Origin: Bicyclus anynana
Lineage: Eukaryota > Arthropoda > Insecta > Lepidoptera > Nymphalidae
Length of the DNA stretch: 64,000 nt
Direction of reading: 5' to 3'
Assembly (NCBI RefSeq): GCF_947172395.1
Contig: NC_069102.1
Coordinates: 4,866,442 to 4,930,441, forward strand
Translations under genes and position numbers: made by a program
Part shown: piece by piece, positions 32,801 to 38,870 of the stretch
Position numbering within the stretch: position 1 is the first letter of the stretch
How the letters are laid out: the number at the start of each line of letters is the position of its first letter
Notes under the pieces: generated by a model
The model's database searches: none
Seen by the model: the letters and a program-made list of their open reading frames with translations, nothing else
Told to the model about the DNA's origin: nothing

Positions 32801-33984
32801 CAACAGTTTTTATAAACGCGTTAGACCATTGATTCTTGATCTTTGACTGAAAGGTAACGGTTTACGAGGCAGGTCCTTTCTTTTTAATGGTCTAAGGCTG
32901 CCACTGACACTTGGCTACGGCGAGCTGATCATGTACTTTGTGGAGAACGGCTCTGATTGTTCTGCTTTCTGAGAGTAGTGCCTCTCGAGGCACAATGACC
33001 GAGTACGTGTCTTATTCAGCGCCCGTCGACCTAAGGTGACTTTAAACTTTTTGTGTTTAAGCTTAGATGGTTTGGGCACTTAGAGGAGAAAGGATACTAA
33101 CAACAGGGAATAGTTGAGCATGAATGGAAATGTTAGAAGGGGAAGGCCAAGGTGAACGATCCTATACAAAATTCAGGACAGAACCAGGTCAAAAGAACAC
33201 TAAACGGACGAATTTGTATGAAGGATTGATGAGAGATGAAGCAAGAGAGATATGCAAGGATTATAGCCAGTAGAAGGATGTAGTCTCTTTTTAGTATCTA
33301 CCCCTATGGGAATAAGGCACTATGATTCGTTCGTCGTCAGTTCGCCCCAACAAGAGCTGAGTCACAAAAACAACTACTACTTTCTGAAAATGCAACTCGC
33401 TTATTGACTAATGCTATGTAATATTTTCAGGCAAAGGTGGCTACTTCGGTGAGCTAGCTCTGTGCACCCACAAGCCCCGTGCTGCCTCCGCTTACGCCGT
33501 CGGACCTACCAAGGTTGCATGTAAGTATATTGTTACGAACTACGGTTCGAGGATTTGGTATAAAACACCTGGTGACTCGTATAAGACTTCATTCTACTCC
33601 TAAATCCAAGTATCAATACACACTTCCAAACGTAGGCAATTCGTAGTTCAGTATTGTTCACTTGTATCGCTCCGATGTTACTTCGGTTCGCTCCGAAAGG
33701 AGTGTGGATTTCATCCTACTCCTAACAAGTTAGCCCGCTTCCATCTTAGACTGCATCATCACTTACCATCAGGTGAGATTGTAGTCAAGGGCTAACTTGT
33801 CTAAAATAAAAAAGAAAATTAAAAAAAGTGATGATGATGGTATTTCCCCTCAGTCCTGGACGTGGAGACGTTCGAGCGCCTGCTCGGGCCGTGCATGGAG
33901 ATCATGAAGCGGAACATCGACGACTACGAGGAGCAGCTCGTCAAGCTGTTCGGAGACAAGAGCAACCTCACCGACGTGCGATGA
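2863..33984 (+). CDS. Pka-R2: cAMP-dependent protein kinase type II regulatory subunit (complete, 7 exons)
   Basis: Joined exons 2863-3076, 10855-11045, 15021-15158, 18814-19026, 32137-32308, 33431-33520 and 33854-33984 give 1149 nt: 382 residues and TGA, the usual size for RII. All junctions have GT/AG ends and compatible phases. Residues 1-50 form the RIIa dimerisation/docking domain (PDDLREILLEFTISYLLEQP), which docks to AKAP anchors. An acidic linker follows, then the inhibitor motif RRKSVF at 81-86; serine 84 at the phosphorylatable position marks type II rather than type I. Two cyclic-nucleotide-binding domains follow: CNB-A has GSFGELALMYNMPRAAS (E194, R203) and CNB-B has YFGELALCTHKPRAAS (E317, R326), the phosphate-binding-cassette Glu and Arg being present in both. 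In the cell an RII dimer inhibits two catalytic subunits until cAMP binds. Start ATG 2863 has G at -3. Introns 1 and 4 are very large and repeat-laden, and three introns contain fragments of the gene's own exons. Confidence 0.97.
3749..3970 (-). mobile_element. LINE-tail-like repeat fragment
   Basis: On the minus strand a 75-codon stretch reads FYRGLLPRLVTEGLAHF followed by LRKGSAWLSSAKMQPVFL, which looks like a retroelement-derived reading frame. The other end has a T run. I cannot assign a family and no second copy is in the window. Confidence 0.3.
5286..5604 (-). mobile_element. tRNA-derived SINE, family B
   Basis: Minus-strand order is a GTGATAGCtcAGTGGA-type A box, a GGTCCGAATCC-like B box region, a CACGTGTCTCAAAC body and a tail near ATGATGAATG. 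This copy has a duplicated head (two tRNA-like starts, 5558-5576 and 5577-5602). Other copies: 5974, 16690, 22530, 28362, 61834. Confidence 0.7.
5974..6270 (-). mobile_element. tRNA-derived SINE, family B
   Basis: Same body as the copy at 5286 (TTCGGCTCACTGTTGAGC, TCTCCTCTAAGAATGA, CCAATGCAGATTGGTAGA), more diverged near the tRNA-like head. Two same-orientation copies lie within 1 kb here. Confidence 0.7.
6358..6690 (+). repeat. interspersed repeat 'family E', copy 1
   Basis: Nearly the same sequence occurs at 9040-9360 in the same orientation, sharing CAAGCAATTTCAAAATCCGC, AGCATCAAGTTTCCAA and ATCAAATCAGTATCAAGTGT. No TIRs are evident. It may be the tail of a larger element. Confidence 0.6.
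7331..8058 (+). repeat. interspersed repeat 'family F', interrupted by a MITE
   Basis: The flanks 7331-7415 and 7921-8058 are contiguous in the copy at 12490-12695 (TTCTAATATAGAACTTGC and the following bases). The 504-bp MITE at 7416-7919 therefore inserted into an older family F copy. Confidence 0.6.
7416..7919. mobile_element. 504-bp MITE, copy 1 (non-autonomous DNA transposon)
   Basis: It begins GGGGATGATGACTAGG and ends CTGTCATCATCCCT, an inverted pair. It is almost identical along its length to 21457-21960. It has no transposase ORF; a 61-codon frame inside is non-functional. It contains the palindrome ATGACGTCAT. Confidence 0.75.
8184..8597 (-). mobile_element. RTE-type LINE 3' end with (GAT)n tail
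   Basis: The minus strand encodes 3' ORF residues typical of lepidopteran RTE LINEs: RAMERAVLGVSLRDRVRN, VAKLKWQWAGHIVRRADGRW and VGRPPTRWTDDIK, then stop, then a (GAT)n microsatellite seen as (ATC)n on plus. It is 5'-truncated, with no RT core. Other copies: 19240, 26727, 62493, 63370. Confidence 0.8.
9040..9360 (+). repeat. interspersed repeat 'family E', copy 2
   Basis: A close copy of 6358-6690 in the same orientation, sharing the CAAGCAATTTCAAAATCCGC start and the TCAAATCAGTATCAAGTGT end. Confidence 0.6.
9458..9700 (+). mobile_element. Helitron-like fragment (TCCTACTAATATTATAAA 5' end)
   Basis: It starts TCCTACTAATATTATAAACG and runs through GGCTGAAATTTGAAATGGA and TTTTACTCTGGATTAACAC. 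The same core occurs at 17139 and, inverted, at 27349. Full copies of this lepidopteran type end in a GC-rich hairpin and CTAG; that end is missing here. Confidence 0.55.
10855..11045 (+). CDS. Pka-R2: PKA-R2 exon 2 (inhibitor motif)
   Basis: Acceptor CTCGTTTAG, donor CAGCAG|GTAAGG. It completes E72 and encodes residues 73-135, including RRKSVFAE and an acidic stretch (DPEEDDSDEG). The part from 10918 on is the founder of the tandem array downstream. It ends in phase 0 and continues VLDAMFEK in exon 3. Confidence 0.95.
11081..11568 (+). repeat. tandem array of PKA-R2 exon 2 copies (pseudo-exons with donors)
   Basis: The segment from AAGAGGATGATTCGGAC through CAGCAG|GTAAGGAATTA and ~30 nt of intron recurs with starts at 10918 (the real exon), 11081, 11244, 11394 and 11549: spacings of 163, 163, 150 and 155. 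Copy 2 keeps the whole reading frame and donor but has an in-frame TGA just upstream and no compatible acceptor. Copies 3 and 4 carry small deletions. The fifth is only about 20 nt. They look non-coding, yet the GTAAGG donors survive. Confidence 0.9.
12345..12695 (+). repeat. interspersed repeat 'family F', copy 2
   Basis: It matches 7331-7415 plus 7921-8058 and, inverted, 54113-54330. Shared pieces include TCTAATATAGAACTTGC and CATCGCGTGGTAGAGAGAAA. It also contains GCATTCCAAGGATT, the inverse of a short piece of family E. Confidence 0.55.
14060..14106. repeat. perfect 19-bp inverted repeat (hairpin)
   Basis: CTGACAAACCTGAAGTTTA and its exact complement TAAACTTCAGGTTTGTCAG are separated by about 9 bases. 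It lies in PKA-R2 intron 2. Confidence 0.8.
15021..15158 (+). CDS. Pka-R2: PKA-R2 exon 3 (CNB-A, first part)
   Basis: Acceptor CTTGATAG, donor GAGAAG|GTAAGC, phase 0 at both ends, 46 codons (residues 136-181). It encodes the EYVIRQGDDGDNFYVIENG beta-barrel stretch of the first cAMP-binding domain. Confidence 0.95.
15634..15961 (-). mobile_element. tRNA-derived SINE, family A
   Basis: A full-length-looking copy: tail T run at 15634, body with CACACCCCTTTCGGTTTCTA, and tRNA-like head ending CGCCACGGAGGCCG. Same family as 1468. Confidence 0.8.
16028..16066 (+). pseudogene. duplicated tail of PKA-R2 exon 3 with donor
   Basis: TCAAAGGGGACGATGGAC followed by TCGAGAAGGTAAAGAC matches the real exon end at 15133-15165 (AACGGGGACGATGGAG, then TGGAGAAGGTAAGC) with few changes. 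Both coding tail and donor were copied. It has no acceptor and cannot encode a domain. Confidence 0.65.
16690..16997 (-). mobile_element. tRNA-derived SINE, family B
   Basis: A well-preserved copy: CGTCATCAACCCATATTCGG at one end and TCCACTGGGCTGTCACGGCT at the other (the inverted tRNA-like head). About as intact as the copy at 61834. Confidence 0.8.
17139..17398 (+). mobile_element. Helitron-like element, forward copy
   Basis: It starts AATCCTACTAATATTATAAA and contains TTTACTCTGGATTAACAT and CCCGGAAAAATCCATGGTTC. It ends with a GC-rich segment (GATGAAGTCGCGGGCTTCCG). A TC start and GC-rich 3' hairpin fit a Helitron; the CTAG end is degraded. Confidence 0.6.
17395..17835 (-). mobile_element. 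Helitron-like element, inverse copy
   Basis: On plus it begins ACTAGCCGACGCCCGCGACT (inverse of a ...CTAGT 3' end) and finishes TTTATAATATTAGTATAGA (inverse of the 5' end). Between them are CAAACAAACAAACAAACC and a (CCCTAC)n-like run. It abuts the forward copy. Confidence 0.65.
18814..19026 (+). CDS. Pka-R2: PKA-R2 exon 4 (CNB-A cassette and linker helix)
   Basis: Acceptor TTTGTGCAG, donor CTGCAG|GTACGT, phase 0 at both ends, 71 codons (residues 182-252). It carries the phosphate-binding cassette SGSFGELALMYNMPRAASV with E194 and R203, then the B/C helix. Third-position GC is very high compared with the flanking DNA. Confidence 0.96.
19240..19345 (-). mobile_element. RTE-type LINE 3' fragment
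   Basis: GCATCCAGCGAATACCTGCA, then TCAATCCACCTGGTGGGG and GTGATGATGATA, match the inverse of the RTE tail at 8184. Only about 100 bases remain. Confidence 0.55.
20327..20594. mobile_element. MITE with TA termini
   Basis: Left end TACAGGTTGCTCGGGAG and right end CTCCCGAGCATCCTGTA are inverted, and the similarity continues about 30 bases inward (…CATAACT / AGTTATAG…). TA at the ends suggests a Tc1/mariner-like source. Confidence 0.7.
20983..21350 (-). mobile_element. Helitron-like fragment
   Basis: It begins ACTAGCGGACGCCCGCGACT on plus and includes TTTCAACCCCTATTTCACC and a GACAGACAGACAGAC run. The same family as 60735. Confidence 0.6.
21457..21960. mobile_element. 504-bp MITE, copy 2
   Basis: Almost identical to 7416-7919, with the same GGGGATGATGACTAGG and CTGTCATCATCCCT ends. 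Both copies are 504 bp on my boundaries, so they come from a recently active family. Confidence 0.8.
22530..22798 (+). mobile_element. tRNA-derived SINE, family B
   Basis: Forward copy: ACGTGATAGCCTAGTGGATA (A-box region), GGTTCGAATCC (B box), then body and CAGTGAGCGACGACGA tail. Confidence 0.8.
22976..23130 (-). mobile_element. Helitron-like fragment, degraded
   Basis: GACGGACGCCCGCGATTTCG starts a short stretch like the inverted 3' ends at 20983 and 27349. The remainder is diverged. Confidence 0.4.
23641..23704 (-). mobile_element. family C SINE fragment
   Basis: CAACATTCCCATTACCTTCC and AAAGACTGTGTTAGGAGTGG match the body of the SINE at 24001. The tRNA-like head is absent. Confidence 0.45.
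23766..23920 (+). mobile_element. Helitron-like fragment
   Basis: TCTATACTAATATTATAAAC, then GAACTACTGGTCCGATTTG, ending in GC-rich CCGCGCGGCATCTACTA. The same type as 57090-57296. Confidence 0.45.
24001..24140 (-). mobile_element. tRNA-derived SINE, family C
   Basis: The minus strand reads TAGCTCAACGGTAAAGC (A box) and GGTTCGATTCCCGCCC (B box), then a non-tRNA body. Related pieces: 23641 and 57829. The body and absence of a full cloverleaf 3' half argue against a tRNA gene. Confidence 0.65.
24229..24315 (+). repeat. interspersed repeat 'family G', copy 1
   Basis: GTTGTGGGCCCTTCTCGGAT and GGAACCCTCGTGACTTTGAT match the inverse of 34486-34580. Boundaries uncertain. Confidence 0.5.
24605..24612. 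promoter_or_regulatory. CRE palindrome TGACGTCA (intron 4)
   Basis: A perfect CREB/ATF consensus palindrome. A further half-site (CGTCA) lies about 6 bases downstream. Function is not shown by the sequence. Confidence 0.4.
24967..24974. promoter_or_regulatory. CRE palindrome TGACGTCA (intron 4)
   Basis: A perfect consensus in unique-looking intronic DNA, 362 bases from the previous one. Confidence 0.4.
25398..25405. promoter_or_regulatory. CRE palindrome TGACGTCA (intron 4)
   Basis: A perfect consensus, 431 bases from the previous one and outside recognised repeats. Confidence 0.4.
26358..26585 (+). other. unrecognised small ORF with CxxC motif
   Basis: 75 codons. The part from ATG at about 26412 contains NPVCPHCLGFNVKYE, a CxxC as in zinc-binding heads of transposases or C2H2-like proteins. 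It overlaps another 92-codon frame (26147-26425). There is no splice context linking it to a known gene. Probably a decayed mobile-element frame or chance. Confidence 0.2.
26727..26880 (+). mobile_element. RTE tail plus (GAT)n microsatellite
   Basis: CAGGATAGCGATGTTTGGAAG and GTGGACGTCCATCGGC are the last ~60 bases of the RTE ORF. A long GAT/ATG run follows (about 26800-26872). Confidence 0.7.
26960..27262 (-). mobile_element. tRNA-derived SINE, family A
   Basis: Tail T run at 26960 and the ACACCCCTTTCGGTTTCTAC body. The B box (GGGTTCTAACCC region) and the A-box end are mutated. Confidence 0.75.
27349..27568 (-). mobile_element. Helitron-like element, short inverse copy
   Basis: It runs from ACTAGCGAACGCTCGCGACT to TTTATAATATTAGTG on plus, with internal AAATTTCAGCCAAATCGCT: the inverse of the element at 9458/17139, about 220 bases and nearly complete. 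Confidence 0.65.
27816..28109. mobile_element. hAT-like MITE with 8-bp target duplication
   Basis: TIRs CAAGGTTTCTCAAA (left) and TTTGAGAAACCCTG (right) differ at one base. Both sides carry GTCTAGTC (27808-27815 and 28110-28117), a perfect 8-bp target duplication as hAT transposases make. 294 bp, no transposase ORF. Confidence 0.85.
28362..28699 (+). mobile_element. tRNA-derived SINE, family B
   Basis: GAGCCGTGATAGCCCAATGG (A-box region), TAGGTTCGAACCCGATCC (B box), body as at 16690 but forward, and a tail with GATGATCATGATGATGA. Confidence 0.8.
29384..29391. promoter_or_regulatory. CRE palindrome TGACGTCA (intron 4)
   Basis: A perfect consensus in a GC-richer patch (29341-29420). About 37 bases downstream is TATAAATA (29421-29430 region), so a cryptic intronic promoter is conceivable, though no first exon is evident. 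Confidence 0.35.
30355..30529 (+). mobile_element. family A SINE, truncated forward copy
   Basis: GATTTAGCGTTCCGGCACGA, then CCTACTCCTAACAAATTAGC, with an A-rich tail at 30520. The tRNA-like head is missing. Confidence 0.7.
31060..31360 (+). repeat. AACCCCCGACG-type lepidopteran repeat
   Basis: TTTTAACCCCCGACGTAAAAAGAGGGGTG, split here as TTTTAACCCCCGACG / AAAGAGGGGTG, precedes a GTCTGTCTGTCAGTCTGTC run. An internal inverted pair (TTTCTATCAAACAT and ATGTTTGATAGAAA, about 31186-31218) follows. Family assignment is by general recall only. Confidence 0.4.
31366..31718 (-). other. decayed ORF pair, unidentified
   Basis: Two overlapping minus frames (110 and 63 codons) encode Arg-rich stretches such as FHRLRDFAHRWHKRRRD and VELLPQKGEKAYYGTR. 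GC content is above the surroundings. A frameshifted retroelement fragment is likely, but I do not recognise the family. Confidence 0.25.
32137..32308 (+). CDS. Pka-R2: PKA-R2 exon 5 (CNB-B, first part)
   Basis: Acceptor TTATTTTGCAG, donor GCGCCTAG|GTGAGC, 57 codons plus one base (residues 253-309). It encodes DGELIIRQGDTADGMYFVED, the start of the second cAMP-binding barrel. A truncated copy lies 0.6 kb downstream. Confidence 0.95.
32690..32893. repeat. interspersed repeat 'family D', copy 1
   Basis: TTTTTGGCCGTTTTTTATGCC, shown here by TTTTTGGCCG and ATTCAACT, then GAGCTCTTTA, ACAATGAAACAT and GAGGCAGGTCCT match 53640-53852. A fragment recurs at about 41800-41860. Confidence 0.5.
32915..32956 (+). 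pseudogene. truncated copy of PKA-R2 exon 5
   Basis: TACGGCGAGCTGATCATGTA and CTTTGTGGAGAACGGCTCTG match exon 5 (ACGGCGAGCTGATC … ATGTACTTCGTCGAGGACGG) with 27 intervening bases missing, which keeps the frame. It lacks splice sites. It sits in intron 5, next to a family D repeat. Confidence 0.75.
33050..33310 (+). mobile_element. decayed LINE 3' ORF fragment
   Basis: Frames read R-W-F-G-H-L, then RRGRPR-like and YGK-like pieces, with stops and frameshifts. RWFGHLER and GRPR are typical of the C-terminal end of many insect non-LTR retrotransposon ORFs. Clade not determinable. Confidence 0.5.
33431..33520 (+). CDS. Pka-R2: PKA-R2 exon 6 (CNB-B cassette)
   Basis: Acceptor ATATTTTCAG, donor GTTGCAT|GTAAGT. 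It completes G310 and encodes KGGYFGELALCTHKPRAAS with E317 and R326, the second cAMP phosphate-binding cassette. It leaves one base of the F340 codon. Confidence 0.95.
33695..33821 (+). mobile_element. family A SINE fragment next to last PKA-R2 acceptor
   Basis: TCCTACTCCTAACAAGTTAG, CATCACTTACCATCAGGTGA and an A-rich tail ending about 33821. It ends 32 bases before the exon 7 boundary (33854). Confidence 0.7.
33854..33984 (+). CDS. Pka-R2: PKA-R2 exon 7 (C-terminal helix)
   Basis: Acceptor TTCCCCTCAG. It completes F340 and encodes LDVETFERLLGPCMEIMKRN and the C-terminus ending SNLTDVR, stop TGA at 33982. FERLLGP and the following helix are conserved in R subunits. Confidence 0.95.
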
Positions 33985-34260
33985 GCGCCCCGCCCCGCAC
34001 TCCGCGCCCCCCGCCTTGACGTCATCGGTCCACCGCGCCCCGCTCTCACCCCTTCTACCGCTGAAGCGATGCGTCCCCCGTGACGTCATCCATCTCCCCA
34101 CTCTTACCCCTCCCGCTCCGCCGCTGAAGCGATGCGTCTGCCGTGACGTCATCGCTCGACTTCCCCACACAAACTCTCCAGCGATACAGTCCCGCTGAAA
34201 TGATGCGTTTCTGACGCAACATGGCATTACCTTGTAGGGCAGTATTATTTCATCGATGTT
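33985..34260 (+). promoter_or_regulatory. PKA-R2 3' UTR with three tandem CRE palindromes
   Basis: A GC-rich segment holds three imperfect ~63-bp repeats, each with CGCTGAA(A/G)YGATGCGT-like and TGACGTCATC blocks. Perfect TGACGTCA sites lie at 34017-34024, 34081-34088 and 34144-34151 (spacings 64 and 63). A fourth repeat near 34192 keeps GCTGAAATGATGCGTTTC but only a degraded TGACG. They are CREB-type sites if DNA-bound; being transcribed, they could instead act in RNA. Confidence 0.6.
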
Positions 34261-34485
34261 TATAAAAAAAATTAACGTGTGTGCTTTACCACATCACTGA
34301 AGTAAAACTTTTTTCAAAAAAAATAACACATAAAAGAGAAACTTGAAAAATAGTAGCGGTTAGCAGCGCCATCTCTCGTACTAGGCCCAACTTGTAAAAA
34401 ATCAAATTGAAAATTTATTTATTTCAATTAAGCTCAGTTTACAAGCAGTTTTGAAAGGTCCCGTTTATGTCATATTTTAATTTAA

Positions 34486-34580
34486 TCTAATAATAGTCGA
34501 ACACTTAAAATTAAAGTTACGAGGGTTCCAAACGCGCCTTGGTCCGAGAAGAGCCCACAACAATACTGAGTTTGTTGTGG
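34486..34580 (-). repeat. interspersed repeat 'family G', copy 2
   Basis: The inverse of 24229-24315: GAGGGTTCCAAACGCGCCTT and GGTCCGAGAAGAGCCCACAA. It overlaps a short hairpin (GCCCACAAC … GTTGTGGGC, 34553-34582). Confidence 0.5.
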
Positions 34581-35795
34581 GCTCTTTGTGGGTTGTTGCC
34601 ACTTTACAGGCAACAATATTACCATGGTTCAAAGTTACATAGTCCTGTGTATCGCGACAGAAATGCATTATTTCAACGTTCGTACTCTACATTGTCCTTG
34701 GTTGGAAATATCACACGCCGCTATTCAAGACCACTGTTTGGTTATTTTTTTTTTTTTTACATTTACACTTGCGTTTATTCAACGTATGAATACGTCACAC
34801 TAACGTAATGTTTGATGAATACATACACAGTCCTACGGTAGTGTAAAGTGTCTATTTTGTGTTGCTAAAGTACGCATGCTGTTACACAAATGTCAAAACT
34901 GAAACCAAACTTTTAATATTACAAAATAAATAATTTCCAAATATTGAATGTGTCATAGACATTTGACAATTTTTTTTTAATGTTTGCGCATTAAGATATT
35001 GTAACCTAAATTCGCAATTAATATGATGGGGTTTAAAAGACATGTATTTTTGGGAGCCTCGAGAACGCGACAAATGAAAATTATTAGTATTTTTTTTCAT
35101 TGTCATTGGTCGCCTCAGCTCTTGAGTCGATGGGTCTCGAGTCTTCTTTCCATCTTAGACTCAGTGGTGTGCACAAGGTTTTTAACTAGGGTACTATATG
35201 TACGAAATGGAAAATTTATTCTCCATTTTCTCATAGTCTGTGAAGTCCACTACTTAGACTACATTAGTGTTATTATAAACAGCATGAGTATTTTAGCTAA
35301 CAAAATTTTAGTGACGAATGTTTTTTTGTATAATTTGCATATCGCAATATAAATATGCTGAGGACTGAAAATTTTAAGCATTGAAATTAAATTAAATCAT
35401 CTAAAAGTATCCACCACTGTATAAATTGCTAAATATTTGCAATACTTTGCTATAATATGTGTATTGTCATTTATTAACTATGTTGTGGGCACTTAAAAAA
35501 TCTACTTCAAATATGACATAAATAATTAATTTTGTGCTGGTTTTCAGTCCTCCCAATATGAATAAATAGATTTTACAAAGTCGTCCTTAAAACTTAACCT
35601 AACTTAATATATTTTGCGATCTCCATATAAATGGATTGCCATTGAATATAATACCCCAAATTATCACTTTTTAACCAATTAAAATAATTTTTTAAAAATT
35701 AGAACCAAAGCGGCAATTTTTTTGATTTAACTCTGATTTCGGCCATACTTGAATCACTTTAGTTCTCTAGGTGCGATCGATTTTAATTATAGTCT

Positions 35796-35936
35796 GACAA
35801 GTTCTTTTTTGACACTCCCGTGATGTGCGGGCGACGGGGGGAAAGACTGCGCGGGTGTGAAGGAAGTGAGATGCATCAGTCGTGGGTTTTTCATTCATCG
35901 CTACACATTGGTAGTTACGAACGAACTTGCCAAACT
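35796..35936. mobile_element. TIR element (TTGGCAAGTTC family), copy 1
   Basis: It ends GAACGAACTTGCCAA and starts TCTGACAAGTTC. The internal CTGCGCGGGT and GTGAGATGCATCAGTCGTGG are shared, inverted, with 60243-60406. Confidence 0.65.
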
Positions 35937-38870
35937 ATAACAATTTGTTTTTAAAAAGTGCCATGTTATTTTTAACCGCTAAGTTGTTTTAGATTACGAT
36001 GAAGAGGCAAGGGGGGATTTTAAAAACTGGGAACGTCCAATAATAATGCATTGTAAAAAAGAAAAACAATAATACGCTTATTTTAGATAGATAAAATGCC
36101 TTAGTAGCTATGTAAATGTAGATATCCGTGCATTGTCTGTGTATAATTGACCTATGGTTCAACATATGGGTATCAGTTTAGATCGTGCCGCGTTGCAAGT
36201 ACTAACTCATGACTAAGGGCCCCGTATGGGTTGGAAATTAGTCATACTCCGACATAATAAATTAATTTGACCTGGTGTTGGTTTTGTAATAAACTTTGCT
36301 TTTACAAGTTTTTCGAATCACAATAAAATTGCATTTATATGCAAAATATGTGAAGTATAGTTGTTTTTTTATATTTATTTCAAAGAATTACGATAATAAA
36401 TGGTAAATTCAATTCCAAAATTTGGTGAATAACGAAACAATAGGTACGCTTAAATTGTTAAATCAATATAACAAGAATCAATTAAATTTAATGCGATTTA
36501 ATTGGGAATATTCGATTTCAAAATTTAATAATAGTTAATTCAATTAATGTATTGATCAGCTGTCAATGTAATAATAAAGTTGGTTGGTTCAATTGCATTT
36601 GAATTACAGCAGTTGATCAACTAATTCAATTGAAAGTGACTTATTACAATTTCATTAGTTGATCATTTAATTGAATATATAGTGATTTGCTGTCAACTTG
36701 TTTGTTTTAAGTAATTGAAACAGTTCAAAGCCACGGTCATTATGTAATATGACAATGAATTAAAACCTGAAATAACTTAAATTGTGAAGAAGGCATTTAG
36801 TCTTAAAATTTTATTAGTGAAGGTTTCTAGAAGGGTGGAAAATGCATTACTATTGGACGTTCTGTCCTATCTAATATTAGGATATTCTTCTACCGCCATA
36901 CTGTTTTCTCCAAGGTGTTTTCCATAGAAAAACATTTGTTTTTTAATTCCTATATGATACAAAATTAATATACCTAGATTAGATATAAATCGGTGAATAG
37001 ATTAAATCACTTCACTTACATTACTAATTAATTATTTATTTCAGTAACAGTAATTAATTTTTTACATTTATTATTATTTATGTATATTGAGAAAGTATTA
37101 TGATCGGTTTTAAAAATGCCAAATTATTGTTAATTTTCGTAACATTACAATTGCATTGTAATACAAATTTAGATCATACTTAATTTTAGAATGAATACAA
37201 TGAATTTTGGTCTCGATAAAAATTAGTTGTGTTTCAGCCACAACGAAAAAAAAAATATTTTATTAATTATTATAATTTAATTTAATATTTTATAAAGGAA
37301 AAAGAGTTTGTTTTTGTTTATTCTTTTTTCTTTTTAATTGTACGTTTTTAATTCTATTTTCTTTTTTTCTCTTGTTTTAGAGCGCTTGTTTTGTTTGCCA
37401 GTTAATTATTTTTGCTGAATAGATCTGAGGTGTGTTAATGTTGTAACATGTACAATGTACTTTAAATCCATACTCGAACGCAACAACCCTGTAAATGTCG
37501 ATTTGTTATACTCCGCGGCTGTGAAGTTTCAAAATATAGTAAGTGACATTGATCTTTTTTTACAGAAAAACCAAAGAACATTCAGTTTTAGTAAACGCCA
37601 AAGTGTTTTATTGTAAAACTGTCGTAGCTTAGCTTGTCGGGAATTTATTCCAGTTCCATATTGTTGAATATCTTGAACAAGAAGTCCTATTTGAAGGTCT
37701 TCTGCAGTTATTTGAAGAAACATGTCCCTTGCTAAGTTTTGAAGTTTTCAGTTCAATTGGTAAATGATACATTGTGCGTGTGAGTAGTATCCAAGCTTAA
37801 AAATCAGTGTGTATGTTTGTGTGTTCCGAATATTCACGCGTGTACGTCAAACCCTAATAGCGTTCCAGTATTATTTGAAATTGAAAAAAATATTCATTTG
37901 TAAAATCCAGCCAAAGTACGGCTGTGCTATTTCAAAACATAGCGAGAGATTTGAAATTTTACAGGAAACCCAAAAAACACTTTTTAAGTGGTTATTGTTG
38001 TAAATTTGCAAAGATGATTTATTTTTATTGTGAATTTAAAAATGTAAAAAATGCATTAAAAAATGTCTATTACTAGGTTTTCAAATTTCACAGCCGATGT
38101 AGATGAATTCATAAAAATCATATGTAGCACCATATAATGTTTAAGCCTATATTTATACATGTAGTAGTTAGTTTTTGATCACTTCTTATTGTAATTTAAA
38201 ATATTTGTAGATTAGGTAAATTTGTGGAGTTGATAGTCTAAATCCTGAAGGGAGTGGTGTTATATTATGTTTTGACGCTGTGTACAAAATGAATATGTAC
38301 AAATTATATCAGTTGCCATAGAAGATTTTTATTGTTTTTATGTTGTTTTTTTTTTTTTGCAAATACGAGGTAATGAGAGTTTACTATTTTTATTTTTCAC
38401 TGTTATGCCACTCTATCTCCGAATTTATGAACGTTTTGGCTAAAGCAATGTCGTAGAAACAAGATGTTATACTAAAGATGCGTTATCTAAAATAGTATTC
38501 GGTATTCATAAACAGTGTATTAACTAAACCTCAATAGGTCTACAATTATACCATTGGTCAATGGTGGGTAGTCCAATGGGATGGGGGACTAAAATAATAC
38601 AGTCTGTGACTAATTGGGAGACTATTATAATTAACAAAAAAAGATATAACAGCATATTCCGTAAAAAGAGACTAGTATCTACACGCAAAATATGTTGTAG
38701 TTAGCAAAATATTATGGGTTTTAGGTTATTAACTATAAAAAATGCGTCTTCAGTTTTACATACAAACAAGCTGTCTACTGTCAAACAGTTTTATGTACAT
38801 ATTACCTCTGCATCCAATGTCAAGCGGACTACCTCGATAGATTGACTATACTAATTATACTTGACTTTAA

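Noticed and set aside
33850..34227. 125-codon ORF on minus opposite PKA-R2 exon 7 and the CRE repeats
   Set aside because: Antisense shadow of coding exon and GC-rich repeats; the plus-strand gene is certain.
36460..36720. Repeated TTGATCA and TCAATTG words
   Set aside because: Scattered AT-rich palindromic words without consistent spacing; not a convincing element.
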